The notes: generated by a model from the letters alone, not told the origin. DNA of 11,593 nt from Chloroflexota bacterium (GCA_025355255.1 JANYAA010000286.1:1-11593); one strand, 5' to 3'; shown: positions 1 to 7,243, counted from the stretch's first letter. Numbers and translations are program-made.

Positions 1-300
1 ATGCCGTCTCGCCCGCCGGGAGCGGGATCCGGGCGGGAGGTCCAGGTAGGGCGTCACCCCTGGGAGCCGCTCGGCTAGATGCTCGAGGTGCACGGATTCG
101 AAGAAGTCGTCGGCCCGAGAGATTTCGCCGGTCCAGATATACCAGCCGCTGGTACCCGGCTCAGGGCGATGACGGAGTCCGTGGAGGGGCCAGACGCCAT
201 CAATCCCCGTTCGTGATATCCCCATCTTTGTACCAGGTCCGGGAGGATCGGGCTCCAATCCGAATCGTGCGCAAACGTCGTTCATTTCCATCGAGGGCAT
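1..300 (-). CDS. Partial conserved hypothetical protein (C-terminus beyond left edge)
   Basis: About 100 codons are open on the minus strand with no stop before the window edge. The frame reads like a real protein: a leader with MNDVCARFGLEP, then RTGIDGVWPLHGLRH, then GTSGWYIWTGE, then DDFFESVHLEHLAERLP and PYLDLPPGS. The Trp/Tyr/Gly-rich core and the phased acidic and hydrophobic residues are not what a random GC-rich frame gives. I do not recognise a family with certainty; small soluble cytosolic proteins with a GWYIW-type core exist and are generally annotated as hypothetical. No signal peptide or membrane segment is visible. In-frame ATGs lie at 300, 291, 285 and 225; none has a convincing Shine-Dalgarno, and 300 is taken as the outermost. 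After LPPGS the frame becomes Arg-rich (SRSRRARRH), while the neighbouring frame reads APGGRDG, so a frameshift near the left edge is possible. It is transcribed divergently from the lipoprotein gene. Confidence 0.6.
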   Translation of the reverse strand, partial: MPSMEMNDVCARFGLEPDPPGPGTKMGISRTGIDGVWPLHGLRHRPEPGTSGWYIWTGEISRADDFFESVHLEHLAERLPGVTPYLDLPPGSRSRRARRH

Positions 301-377
301 CCGAGCGGGCGACTCACACCGAGACGATGAGTTGTTCGTGCGATTGGCGGTCGAGTAGCCGACTCCGGCGGAACCAA

Positions 378-406
378 TCGACAGCATCGCTCGTCCGAGT
401 AATGAT
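378..406 (+). promoter_or_regulatory. Possible sigma70-type promoter for the lipoprotein gene
   Basis: A TCGACA hexamer at 378-383 (5 of 6 to TTGACA) lies 17 bp from AATGAT at 401-406 (4 of 6 to TATAAT), which would start transcription near 413, about 30 nt before the ATG at 444. It sits in the only spacer between two divergent genes. The match is by eye and the -10 element is weak. Nothing else stands out in 301-443. Confidence 0.3.
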
Positions 407-443
407 GTGAAGGCATCGGGATCGGCTCATCTCAAGGATCGAT

Positions 444-1754
444 ATGCCTCGGATCGGTATCCTGGCACTGCTCAGCGCCTCACTTTTCGGCGCTTGTTCG
501 GCGCCGTCCACCGGCGCTGCCACGATGCCGTCCGCAGGCGTTACCGCCTCTCCATCGACGATCATCTCGCCGTTGCCGTCATCCTCGATGTTTCCATCCG
601 AGGTCGCCGGCCTGCCCGTGGTCAGCGTTGCCAGCGCCGACGAGTTGCTGCGGTCGGGCAAGCTCGACGGCGAGGCCGTCGCGGTGGCCGGCTTCTTCGA
701 CCAGTTCACCCCGTCCTGCCCGTACCCCGGGCGGTACATCGGCCCGATCGAGGGCTGGTGCCGGTTCGTCGCCTTCACCGACTCCCGCGCCACTGCGCAG
801 TTGTGCCAGCCGGAGGGCTCGAACGGCATGAGCTGCAGCCAGCCGACCGAAACGAACCTGGCTCCCTTCTTCGTGAGCGAGACGAGCGGGGACGCGTGGT
901 CGTTGCTGACGGGGGGCGCAACGGGCGAGCCGGCCGCCCTGGTGCTCATCGGCCACGCGGGCGACGCCCGGCAGTGGCAGTGCACGGCTGCAACCCAGGC
1001 CCAGTGCGCGAGCGCCTTCGTCGTCGACCGGATCGCTTGGGCGAACGGCTACGATATTCCGCCGGTGGCCCCGCAGACGGGCAACCAGCAGACGGGCAAG
1101 GCGATCACGCCCAGGATGACGCTCACACAGGTCGCAGCCGCGACCGGGCTCGGCGGCGACCTGCTGACCGGGGCGGCGTTCCGGGCCGGCGACATCGCCA
1201 CCATCGACCCGCGCTGGAACCTCGCCGACGACAAGGTCGTGTGGCTGGTGCGGTCGCTGGGCCCGTCTGCCCAGGCCGGATCCGCGGAGACTCGACCAGA
1301 GACCGTGTGGCTCGTTGACGACGCGACCGGGAAGGTCACCGACAGCCATCCGCTGAAGCTGGCCTCCGACTACCAGCCCGGTCGGCTGTGGCAGATGGCG
1401 ACCGCGCACGGCGTCGACTGCTGCGCGGGCGAAGTGCTCGCCTTCTACCGGGTCACGTCCGGCGACGGCACGGTGGCGTACGAGGGCATGGTGCCCGGTG
1501 GCTCATCGGGAGGACCGGACTCGACCATGTTCGGAGGCAGCTACGGCTCCGGACCGCTCGTCCTGCCAGCCGGCAGCTACTCGGTCACCGCGTGGCTGGC
1601 GCCGTACAGCGGCGGCGTCGCGGGCGCGCCCCGTGGCGAGTGCTCCACACAGGTCACCATCCGGCCGCTCGACGACGTCGCGCTGAACGCCGACTTCCCG
1701 CCAAACAAGGCGTGCACCTTCGGGCCCGCGCCCTCGCCGTCGCCCGGCTCGTAG
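444..1754 (+). CDS. Secreted Cys-rich lipoprotein, unknown function
   Basis: A 436-residue protein with a short hydrophobic leader (ILALLSASLFGAC) and a degenerate lipobox ending at Cys18, followed by a Ser/Pro/Thr/Ala linker (about 19-55), as in exported lipoproteins. The start is supported by AAGGA five nt or so before ATG 444. Residues about 56-203 look like one beta-rich domain (EAVAVAGFF, EGWCRFVAF, LVLIGHAG, AFVVDRIAW), loosely like an OB-fold, with Cys at 92, 106, 121, 131, 180 and 188 that could pair as disulfides outside the cell. A middle region (about 215-320) is beta-rich. A third part (about 323-425) with Cys326-Cys327, LPAGSYSVTAW and Cys400/Cys424 resembles a beta-sandwich. The tail is Pro/Ser rich (PSPSPGS). 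I do not recognise the family and assign no function. It stands alone, divergent from the left gene and convergent with the catabolic locus, and has no visible link to it. Confidence 0.85.
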   Translation: MPRIGILALLSASLFGACSAPSTGAATMPSAGVTASPSTIISPLPSSSMFPSEVAGLPVVSVASADELLRSGKLDGEAVAVAGFFDQFTPSCPYPGRYIGPIEGWCRFVAFTDSRATAQLCQPEGSNGMSCSQPTETNLAPFFVSETSGDAWSLLTGGATGEPAALVLIGHAGDARQWQCTAATQAQCASAFVVDRIAWANGYDIPPVAPQTGNQQTGKAITPRMTLTQVAAATGLGGDLLTGAAFRAGDIATIDPRWNLADDKVVWLVRSLGPSAQAGSAETRPETVWLVDDATGKVTDSHPLKLASDYQPGRLWQMATAHGVDCCAGEVLAFYRVTSGDGTVAYEGMVPGGSSGGPDSTMFGGSYGSGPLVLPAGSYSVTAWLAPYSGGVAGAPRGECSTQVTIRPLDDVALNADFPPNKACTFGPAPSPSPGS

Positions 1755-1782
1755 GGATTCCTAGCAGTACCCAGCTCCGCCA

Positions 1783-1831
1783 GATCGCTGGCCCGGGTGT
1801 CATTCGCAGACGCATTGCGAGGCCAGCGATC
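1783..1831. terminator. Stem-loop between convergent genes, likely bidirectional terminator
   Basis: A perfect 11-bp inverted repeat, GATCGCTGGCC (1783-1793) and GGCCAGCGATC (1821-1831), encloses 27 nt that hold a second stem, TCGCA (1804-1808) with TGCGA (1816-1820). The inner stem stacks directly on the outer stem on one side, with a 10-nt bulge (1794-1803) on the other. It begins 28 bp after the lipoprotein stop, in the spacer between genes that converge. A smaller hairpin, CCGGCT-ccg-AGCCGG, follows at 1845-1859. Neither has a T-tract, so intrinsic termination is not proven. The role could equally be RNA 3'-end protection. Confidence 0.45.
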
Positions 1832-1972
1832 CGGTCCCCCCTCGCCGGCTCCGAGCCGGGGAATGAACTCGGCCGCCGGTGACGGCGAGCCCGGCTTGCG
1901 TCATGACGTCTGGCTCACTGACGTCGGCCACCCACGCCCCAACGATGGAGCCCCGGTGAGCGAGCCAGGCGG

Positions 1973-3154
1973 TTAGTTGAGCGGCAGCCGGCGGTAGTGG
2001 CCGTCGCTCCAGGGGTCGAGGAAGTGGTTCATCGGGCCGTTGTCCAGGTAGTGCTTGTGCCAGCGGGCAAGCGCCTCGCGGTCCAGCTCCACACCCAGCC
2101 CGGGTCCCTCAGGGACGCGCACGGTGTTGTTGGTCTGGCGGAACGGCCCGTCCTTGATCACGTCGCCCACCTGCCAGCGGAACAGCGACTGGCTTGGCTC
2201 GCTGATGTGCGGCATGGACGCCGACACGTGGAGGTAGGCCGCGGTGCAGATGCCCGCATCGCCGCTGTAGCACCAGAAGCCCACACCCATGGCCTCGCAG
2301 GCGCCGATGAAGCGGCTGGCCCTCGAGATCCCGCCCAGCACAGCGAAGTTCACCACGATGGTGTCCGGGACTCCCAGCCTCACCGCCTTGCGGATGTCTG
2401 GCACGTGGGACGAGAACGGGATGGAAGAGTGCTTGCGCAGCTCGGCCATCTCCTCAAAGGACCCCACCGGATCCTCGTAGTTGCGGATGTCGTACGGCTC
2501 AAGCTCCCGCAGCACACGGCGTGCCGTGGTGAGGGACCACTGCATGTTGGAGTCAAGGCGGATCATCGCCTTGGGGCCCAGTGCCTCGCGCATCCGGCGG
2601 ATGGTTGCAACCTCGAGATCCGGGTCGCCCAGGATGAGCTTGCCCTCGAAGTACGTGGAGCCGTGCTCCTCGCGCATCTTCAGGCAGTAGTCCACCACGG
2701 ACTCGGGCGTCAGCCAGCTTTGCTTCCCGTCCGGGGTTGCGCGGTAGCTGAAGTACTCCGTGAACGGGATGTCCTTGCGGACGGCGCCGCCAAGGAGTTG
2801 GTACAGGGGTTGGCCCCACGCCTTGCCGCGCAGGTCCCAGAGCGCCATCTCAAGCGCCCCGAACGCCGTGCGGACGGCGCCGCCGTCGGTGTTCTGGACG
2901 ATCTGCCAAGGCGGCACGCACCGCCCCTCGAGGTCCGCGATGTCCAACGGATCATGGCCGACAACGCGGTCCACCAGGCCCTTGAGCGCGGGCATCAGCT
3001 CGTCTGAGGGCGCCTCACCAAGGCCTGTCAGCCCTTCGTCGGTCTCCACCTCGACGACAACCTTGGTTGTCCCCGGGTACAGCCCGCCGGTCCACAGGAA
3101 CGGAATATCCAGCGGGATGTTGACCGGTGTCAGCCGCACGCCCGTGATCTTCAC
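1973..3154 (-). CDS. Enolase-superfamily (mandelate racemase/muconate lactonizing-like) enzyme
   Basis: A 393-residue protein of normal length for the superfamily. The N-terminal capping domain (about 1-125) carries TTKVVVEVETDEGLTGLGE and AFGALEMALWDLRGKAWGQPLYQLLGG. The C-terminal barrel (about 130-370) carries RLDSNMQWS (Asp201, Asn203) and YEDPVG (Glu227), the first two Mg ligands. Members abstract a proton alpha to a carboxylate and then racemise, dehydrate or cycloisomerise. The rest of the active site is unusual. The KxK motif reads E170-G-K172. The third-ligand strand reads PFSSH250. The position of the second Lys or Asp is Asn269 (VVNF). The His of the His-Asp dyad is replaced in FWCYSGD. 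Exact reaction and substrate therefore cannot be assigned. GTG start with GGGAG six nt upstream. It lies 57 bp after the FAD/GcvT gene on the same strand, probably co-transcribed; enolase homologues that epimerise betaines (HpbD) give a precedent for such a neighbour. Confidence 0.9.
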   Translation of the reverse strand: MKITGVRLTPVNIPLDIPFLWTGGLYPGTTKVVVEVETDEGLTGLGEAPSDELMPALKGLVDRVVGHDPLDIADLEGRCVPPWQIVQNTDGGAVRTAFGALEMALWDLRGKAWGQPLYQLLGGAVRKDIPFTEYFSYRATPDGKQSWLTPESVVDYCLKMREEHGSTYFEGKLILGDPDLEVATIRRMREALGPKAMIRLDSNMQWSLTTARRVLRELEPYDIRNYEDPVGSFEEMAELRKHSSIPFSSHVPDIRKAVRLGVPDTIVVNFAVLGGISRASRFIGACEAMGVGFWCYSGDAGICTAAYLHVSASMPHISEPSQSLFRWQVGDVIKDGPFRQTNNTVRVPEGPGLGVELDREALARWHKHYLDNGPMNHFLDPWSDGHYRRLPLN

Positions 3155-3189
3155 GGCCCACTCCCATGTGCTGCGATTCCTGCATGGTT

Positions 3190-3206
3190 CCCGTGCCGTG
3201 CACGGG
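3190..3206 (-). other. Short hairpin in the FAD/GcvT-enolase spacer
   Basis: CCCGTG (3190-3195) and CACGGG (3201-3206) form a 6-bp stem with a 5-nt loop just after the stop of the FAD/GcvT gene at 3212. There is no T-run. It may be a processing or stability element between two co-transcribed genes, or chance in GC-rich DNA. Confidence 0.2.
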
Positions 3207-3211
3207 CGGTG

Positions 3212-5725
3212 TCAGCCGCGCATTCGGCCGCCATCCGGATCAAACACGGCCGCGGCCCCAACGGCTGCCACCGTGACCGGATAGAGCTCGCCGATGTACT
3301 CCACCGCCAGCTTGTTGCCGGCGACGGCCTCCTCGATGGGCAGGTACGCCATGAGCAAGTGCTTGCCCACCGAGACGCCCGTTGCCGCGGTTGTCACGAA
3401 GGAGCGCCGGCCCTTGCGGTCCACGAGGACCGTCCCGTCTAGCTTGCAGATCGGCTCACGGCCAAGCATGTAGCGCTTGACCCCCGAGGCGGACGTGTTG
3501 TCGTCCACGCTGAGCGTGCAGAGCAGGCTGGCCGGGCCCTCGGCGCGCTGCGCCGTGTACGCGGCCTTGCCGATGAAGTCAGCCTCCTTGACCTTCGGGC
3601 GCGTCATGCCGGCCTCAACCAAGTTGCGGTCAAGCTCCAGCTCGCTGCCCATGAGCCGGTACGACTTCTCTACGCGGAGGCTGCCGCCGTAGGCGATCAG
3701 GCCCACCGGGACGATGTCGAACGACTTGCCTGCCTCCATGAGGATGTCCCAGAGGTGGGCGCCCTGCTCCATGGGGACATGGAGCTCCCAGCCAAGCTCG
3801 CCCGCGTAGCTGATGCGCGTGGCGATTATGCGAACGGACTTGATGTCGATCGGCACGCAGCTGCCGTAGGGCAGGGCCTCGTTGGACACGTCATCTGTGG
3901 TCACCGAGGCGACGACCTTGCGGGCGTTGGGGCCCCAGATGGCGATCATCGACCACGAGGTGGTCACGTCAGCGAAGTTGACCGAGCCGTCCACCGGGAG
4001 GTGGTCGGTCATCCACTTCATGTCGGCGTGGCCGGCGAAGCCCGCGTCCACCACGCGGAAGTAGTCGTGGGCGAGGCGCATCACGACGATGTCGGCGCGG
4101 ATGCCGCCGGCCTCGTTGAGGAGCTGCGTGTAGACGATGCGCCCAACCGGCACGGCCAGTTGCCCCACGGCCATGTGCTGCAGCCACGCGAGGGCGCCGG
4201 GGCCCGAGACGTCCCACTCGGCAAACGCCGGGTTCTCGATCAGGCCCACGCTCTCGCGCAGGGCGAGGTGCTCAGCGTTGGCGATGGGGCTCCACCAGCG
4301 GGCGTCCCACTCGTGCGGCCGATCCATCAGGCGGTCGGCGTACTTGGCCAGCAGGTGCTCATTGCTGCGGTACCAGGCGGGCCGCTCCCAGCTGGCGATC
4401 TCGACGAACTCGGCGCCCAGGGCCTCGTGGCGGGCGTGGGCGGCGCCGTGGCGCACGTCGCGGTCCGTGTCCCACTGCTCGCCTGGATGGACGATGCCGT
4501 AGAACTTGGGGAACCACTCCGCGCCGCGGGACTCGTAGTGGAATGGCGTCTTCTGCGTGTCGTAGAAGCGGGCGATGTTGGAGCTCGCCGGGTCCATCTC
4601 GGGCTTGCCGTCGGTCATCCACTCCGCCAGCATCCGGGTGAGGCTCGGCGCCTCCTTGATCCACATGGCGGAGCACGCGATCAGGCCCTTGACCTCCGGG
4701 GTCTCGCCAATCAGCGGCATACCGTCCGCGGTGAGCGAGATCAGGCCATTGATGGCGTGCTTGATGCCCACCTTCTCGTTCCCGACGATCGCCGGGTAGA
4801 GCTCGAGCGCCTTCTCGAGGTGCTCGTCGAAGTCCTCCTGGGTGAAGGGCATCTCGGTCGGGGTAAGCAGGGCCTCCTCGTTGGACGGGATGTCCTCCAC
4901 CGGGACCAGGATGGACCGGTGGGCGTACGAGCCAATCTCGAGATCGCCGCCGGCCTGCCGCTCGTACATGCGCGCGTCCATGTCGCGGATGACCGGGAAC
5001 GCCAGCGCGCTCAGGCCCTCGAACTCCGGGACGGGGCCAACATCGATCATCTGGTGGACCGCCGGGGTGAGCGGGATGCGGGCGCCCGCCATCGCCGCCA
5101 CCTTTGCGCTCCAGCAGCCGCCGGCGACAACGATGATGTCGGCCGCGATGTGGCCGCGGGTGGTGGTGAGACCCTTGACCCGGCCGTTGACGACATCGAC
5201 ACCAAGAACCTCGGTGTTCGCAAACGTCTCCAGCGCGCCCATTTCGACGGCCCGGTCACGCCAGATGGTCCCGGCGTGGAGCGGATCCACCACGCCCACT
5301 GCCGGCGTGTGGAAGCCGCCGAGGATCTTGGTGTCGTCCAGGAACGGCATCAGGTTCTTGACGCCCGCCGGCGTGAGCATTTCTGCGTCAACGCCGTACG
5401 CGTGCGCCGCGGAGAGGCGGCGGCGCAGCTCGTGCATGCGCTCCTCGGTGCGCGCGATCTCGATGCCGCCGCACTTGGTGAACACGCCCATGTCCGTGAA
5501 CTGGTTGATGCCGTCAAGACACCACTCGGTCATCTGGCGCGAGTACTCCACCGGGAAGGTGAAGCTTGAGGCGTGGCCGGTGGAGCCGCCCGGGTTGGGC
5601 AGCGGGCCCTTGTCCACCTGGACGATGTCGCGCCAGCCCAGGCGGGCGAGGTGCCACGCCAAGCCGTTGCCGGCGATGCCGGCTCCCACGATGACAACTC
5701 GCGCCTGGGAGGGCAGTTCACGCAT
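3212..5725 (-). CDS. FAD-dependent N-methyl amine dehydrogenase/oxidase fused to GcvT-like folate domain (dimethylglycine dehydrogenase family)
   Basis: 837 residues, the usual length for dimethylglycine/sarcosine oxidases and dehydrogenases. The N-terminal FAD domain starts with VVIVGAGIAGNG (10-21). GGSTGH51 matches the His that carries covalent FAD in this family. His224 (PAVHQ) and Tyr267 (EIGSY) fall where the catalytic His and Tyr of Arthrobacter dimethylglycine oxidase are expected. Residues about 385-480 form the linker domain. About 485-720 is the GcvT folate domain, with LNEAGGIRADIVV and Asp545 at the position of the folate-activating Asp, then RISYAGELGWELHVP. The GcvT C-terminal barrel ends the protein. 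Expected role: oxidise an N-CH3 group to an iminium and transfer the carbon to tetrahydrofolate as 5,10-methylene-THF, in the cytosol. Dimethylglycine, sarcosine or another N-methyl amino acid could be the substrate. ATG 5725 has GAGGT eight nt upstream; the open frame continues far beyond it but only through other genes. Confidence 0.92.
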   Translation of the reverse strand: MRELPSQARVVIVGAGIAGNGLAWHLARLGWRDIVQVDKGPLPNPGGSTGHASSFTFPVEYSRQMTEWCLDGINQFTDMGVFTKCGGIEIARTEERMHELRRRLSAAHAYGVDAEMLTPAGVKNLMPFLDDTKILGGFHTPAVGVVDPLHAGTIWRDRAVEMGALETFANTEVLGVDVVNGRVKGLTTTRGHIAADIIVVAGGCWSAKVAAMAGARIPLTPAVHQMIDVGPVPEFEGLSALAFPVIRDMDARMYERQAGGDLEIGSYAHRSILVPVEDIPSNEEALLTPTEMPFTQEDFDEHLEKALELYPAIVGNEKVGIKHAINGLISLTADGMPLIGETPEVKGLIACSAMWIKEAPSLTRMLAEWMTDGKPEMDPASSNIARFYDTQKTPFHYESRGAEWFPKFYGIVHPGEQWDTDRDVRHGAAHARHEALGAEFVEIASWERPAWYRSNEHLLAKYADRLMDRPHEWDARWWSPIANAEHLALRESVGLIENPAFAEWDVSGPGALAWLQHMAVGQLAVPVGRIVYTQLLNEAGGIRADIVVMRLAHDYFRVVDAGFAGHADMKWMTDHLPVDGSVNFADVTTSWSMIAIWGPNARKVVASVTTDDVSNEALPYGSCVPIDIKSVRIIATRISYAGELGWELHVPMEQGAHLWDILMEAGKSFDIVPVGLIAYGGSLRVEKSYRLMGSELELDRNLVEAGMTRPKVKEADFIGKAAYTAQRAEGPASLLCTLSVDDNTSASGVKRYMLGREPICKLDGTVLVDRKGRRSFVTTAATGVSVGKHLLMAYLPIEEAVAGNKLAVEYIGELYPVTVAAVGAAAVFDPDGGRMRG

Positions 5726-5802
5726 CGGCCGGTACCTCGGATCGCTTCGCTTCGGACATGTCGTCGGTCGCCTGGTCCCCTGGCGCCCGATGCCCGAAGG
5801 CG

Positions 5803-5808
5803 ATTCTA
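5803..5808 (-). promoter_or_regulatory. Possible -10 element upstream of the FAD/GcvT gene
   Basis: On the minus strand 5808-5803 reads TAGAAT (5 of 6 to TATAAT), about 78 nt before the ATG at 5725. No good -35 hexamer is visible at 16-18 bp, as would be expected of an activator-dependent promoter, or of a chance match. Confidence 0.25.
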
Positions 5809-5910
5809 GGACCGCACGCGCGCTCAGACCGGGCGAGCCGCACGGCTGGACAGGCCGCTTGTGCGTACAGGATGGACCCCCAGCAGCCCCGGGTGTGCAG
5901 CCATCGCGAT

Positions 5911-5931
5911 TCGTTCCGCAATCCGGAACGA
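5911..5931. promoter_or_regulatory. Perfect inverted repeat, candidate IclR operator
   Basis: TCGTTCCG (5911-5918), a 5-nt centre CAATC, then CGGAACGA (5924-5931): 8-bp arms, all matched. It lies 30 bp after the iclR stop codon and about 186 bp before the FAD/GcvT start, in the longest spacer of the locus. A TTCCG-N5-CGGAA core is of the size and symmetry bound by IclR-family dimers. An adjacent ATCGCGAT palindrome sits at 5903-5910. A terminator role for iclR is the alternative, but no T-run follows on the minus strand. I found no second copy by eye. Confidence 0.5.
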
Positions 5932-5961
5932 CGCCCCTCGTGCGTCGTGTGCGGCGCGTCG

Positions 5962-6711
5962 TCAGGGCGCCTCGCGCAGGTCGCGCGCCATCCTGGCCGC
6001 AGCTTCGGTCACGAGGTGGCCAATCGCATCGCGCCGCCCCGGTGGCGGAAACCGGAACGTGGGCCCGTGCAGGCCGACCACGCAGACAAGGTGGCTGTCC
6101 GCATCGGTCACGCCGGCCGCCACCGACGACAGCCCGTCGCTGTACTCGCCGATCACCCAGGCGTAACCCGCTTCGACGATGGCGCGCAGGCGCCAGCGGA
6201 GCGTGTTGGGATCCGTGATCGTCGCGAGGCTCGATCGCGCCAGCGGTTCGCTCAGGTATTCGGCCAGCCTCGCCGGCGTCAGCGAGGCCAGCAGCACTTG
6301 GCCACCCGACGTCTGATGCATCGGCATTCGCGCCCCGGTCCAGTCCCGGACGGAGATCTCGTGGCTGCCGCCAATCTGGTCGATGTAGAGGACGTCTCGC
6401 CCGTCGGGTATCCCGATCATGGCGATCTCGCCTGTCGCCTCCGCCATCGCGGCAAGGTGGGGTCGCGCGATCAGCGCGAGGCGACGGCCGGGGCGGGACC
6501 CTGAGGCAAACTTTCCCATCCTCGGGCCCAGGCCATAGCGACCGTCTTGAATCTGCTCCACGGCACCCTGGTCGATCAGCGCCCAAAGCAGCCGCGACGT
6601 TGACGACTTGGGGAGCAGCACCCGTCGCGAGATTGCGGTGACGCCAAGCGGGCCGCCCGTGAGCGCCTGCAGGATGGCAAACGCGCGATCGATGGACTGC
6701 ACCCTCGTCAT
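5962..6711 (-). CDS. IclR-family transcriptional regulator
   Basis: 249 residues, standard for IclR. The N-terminal winged helix-turn-helix (about 4-70) has VQSIDRAFAILQAL, GVTAISRRVLLPKSSTSRLLWAL and a wing DGRYGLGPRMG. The effector domain (about 80-245) has MPMHQTSGGQVLLASL, typical of the ligand pocket region, and SSVAAGVTDADSHLVCVVGLHGPTFRF. IclR proteins are dimeric or tetrameric and act as repressors or activators that sense small catabolites. Its position between the methyltransferase operon and the dehydrogenase gene, next to a palindrome, implies that it controls this locus. The ATG at 6711 has no Shine-Dalgarno; TATCGT lies six nt upstream, consistent with a leaderless transcript. 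It may also be read through from the DinB-like gene, 65 bp upstream. The effector is unknown; a betaine or demethylated product is a guess from context. Confidence 0.95.
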   Translation of the reverse strand: MTRVQSIDRAFAILQALTGGPLGVTAISRRVLLPKSSTSRLLWALIDQGAVEQIQDGRYGLGPRMGKFASGSRPGRRLALIARPHLAAMAEATGEIAMIGIPDGRDVLYIDQIGGSHEISVRDWTGARMPMHQTSGGQVLLASLTPARLAEYLSEPLARSSLATITDPNTLRWRLRAIVEAGYAWVIGEYSDGLSSVAAGVTDADSHLVCVVGLHGPTFRFPPPGRRDAIGHLVTEAAARMARDLREAP

Positions 6712-6717
6712 GCGGAC

Positions 6718-6723
6718 ACGATA
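6718..6723 (-). promoter_or_regulatory. Possible leaderless-promoter -10 element for iclR
   Basis: Minus strand 6723-6718 reads TATCGT (fits TANNNT), with exactly six nt between it and the iclR ATG at 6711. No ribosome binding site is visible before that ATG, unlike the other genes of the locus, all of which have one. No -35 hexamer is seen. Confidence 0.3.
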
Positions 6724-6776
6724 GGCCCGCAGCGAAGGGTGCGCGCTCTTGCTTGGCGGCTATCCGGCCAGGGCCG

Positions 6777-7241
6777 TCAGGCGGCGGCGACCGCCCTGGC
6801 ATGCATCCCGGTGATGTGCTCGTCGTCGTGGTCGGCCATGACACCCAGATAGCCCACCACGTCCCGCCGCCCAAAGGTGGCGTGGTCGCCCCACTTGGCC
6901 CAGTCCGCGTCGCCCAGCGTGCGGAGCCGCGCCACGGTGGCAGCACGCCTTGCGGCGAACTCGGCCACGGCAGTCTCCGTGGTCGCCATCCACGACGCAT
7001 CGGCCGTGCCCGGCTCTTGCCACACCCACGACGGTGGCACGTCGCCCTCGAGCGAAGACAGGCGCGAAGCGAAGACCTCGATCTCAACGCGGCACAAGTG
7101 GCCGATGCCCTGGCGTGCGGTCCACTCTCCGGCGGGTGTGCCGGAGACCGCTTCGGCGGCCTCGAGTGCTCCAGCCGCTGCAGCGAGGCGGGCCGGCGCA
7201 GAGGCCAGCCGGTCGATGGCCTCTTGACGGGTGGTGTTCAC
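6777..7241 (-). CDS. DinB-like four-helix metal-binding protein
   Basis: 154 residues with the layout of the DinB/maleylpyruvate-isomerase-like superfamily: helix 2 with GEWTARQGIGHLCRVE (His48) and a C-terminal helix with YLGVMADHDDEHI (His138, His142). The three His are the expected divalent-metal triad. Between them lie an Ala/Arg-rich helix and LGDADWAKWGDHATFGRRDV, typical of the family. Members include thiol-dependent transferases and many of unknown activity; no reaction can be assigned. The GTG start at 7241 is fixed by a perfect GGAGGT (7248-7253) six nt upstream, embedded in the last codons of the MttB-like gene, and only two nt separate that gene's TAG from this GTG. Such tight coupling suggests roughly matched production with the methyltransferase and a function in the same pathway, for example handling a reactive or thiol-bound intermediate, but that is inference. 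Confidence 0.85.
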   Translation of the reverse strand: MNTTRQEAIDRLASAPARLAAAAGALEAAEAVSGTPAGEWTARQGIGHLCRVEIEVFASRLSSLEGDVPPSWVWQEPGTADASWMATTETAVAEFAARRAATVARLRTLGDADWAKWGDHATFGRRDVVGYLGVMADHDDEHITGMHARAVAAA

Positions 7242-7243
7242 GG

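Noticed and set aside
407..1318. Plus-strand 303-codon frame and minus-strand frames (314-985, 579-1409) overlapping the lipoprotein gene.
   Set aside because: Arg-rich shadows without start signals; the frame at 444-1754 has a Shine-Dalgarno, a lipoprotein leader and ordered domains.
1904..1925. Direct repeat TGACGTC (1904-1910 and 1919-1925) as an operator or attachment site.
   Set aside because: Seven-base repeats are expected by chance at this size; it lies downstream of both converging genes and shows no integrase or mobile-element context.
1997..3007. A 336-codon plus-strand frame antisense to the enolase gene.
   Set aside because: Same complement-frame composition; the minus-strand enolase has clear family motifs.
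3755..5569. A 604-codon plus-strand frame antisense to the FAD/GcvT gene.
   Set aside because: Composition (Val, His, Arg, Asp, Gly, Ala rich, no recognisable domain) is that of the complement of a high-GC coding sequence; no ribosome binding site and no motif.
3212..7087. A 1291-codon open frame on the minus strand that could suggest a giant fusion ending in the FAD/GcvT enzyme.
   Set aside because: Everything upstream of ATG 5725 is Arg/Pro/Gly-rich shadow lying across the IclR and DinB-like genes in another frame. The FAD domain begins cleanly at 5725 with its own Shine-Dalgarno.
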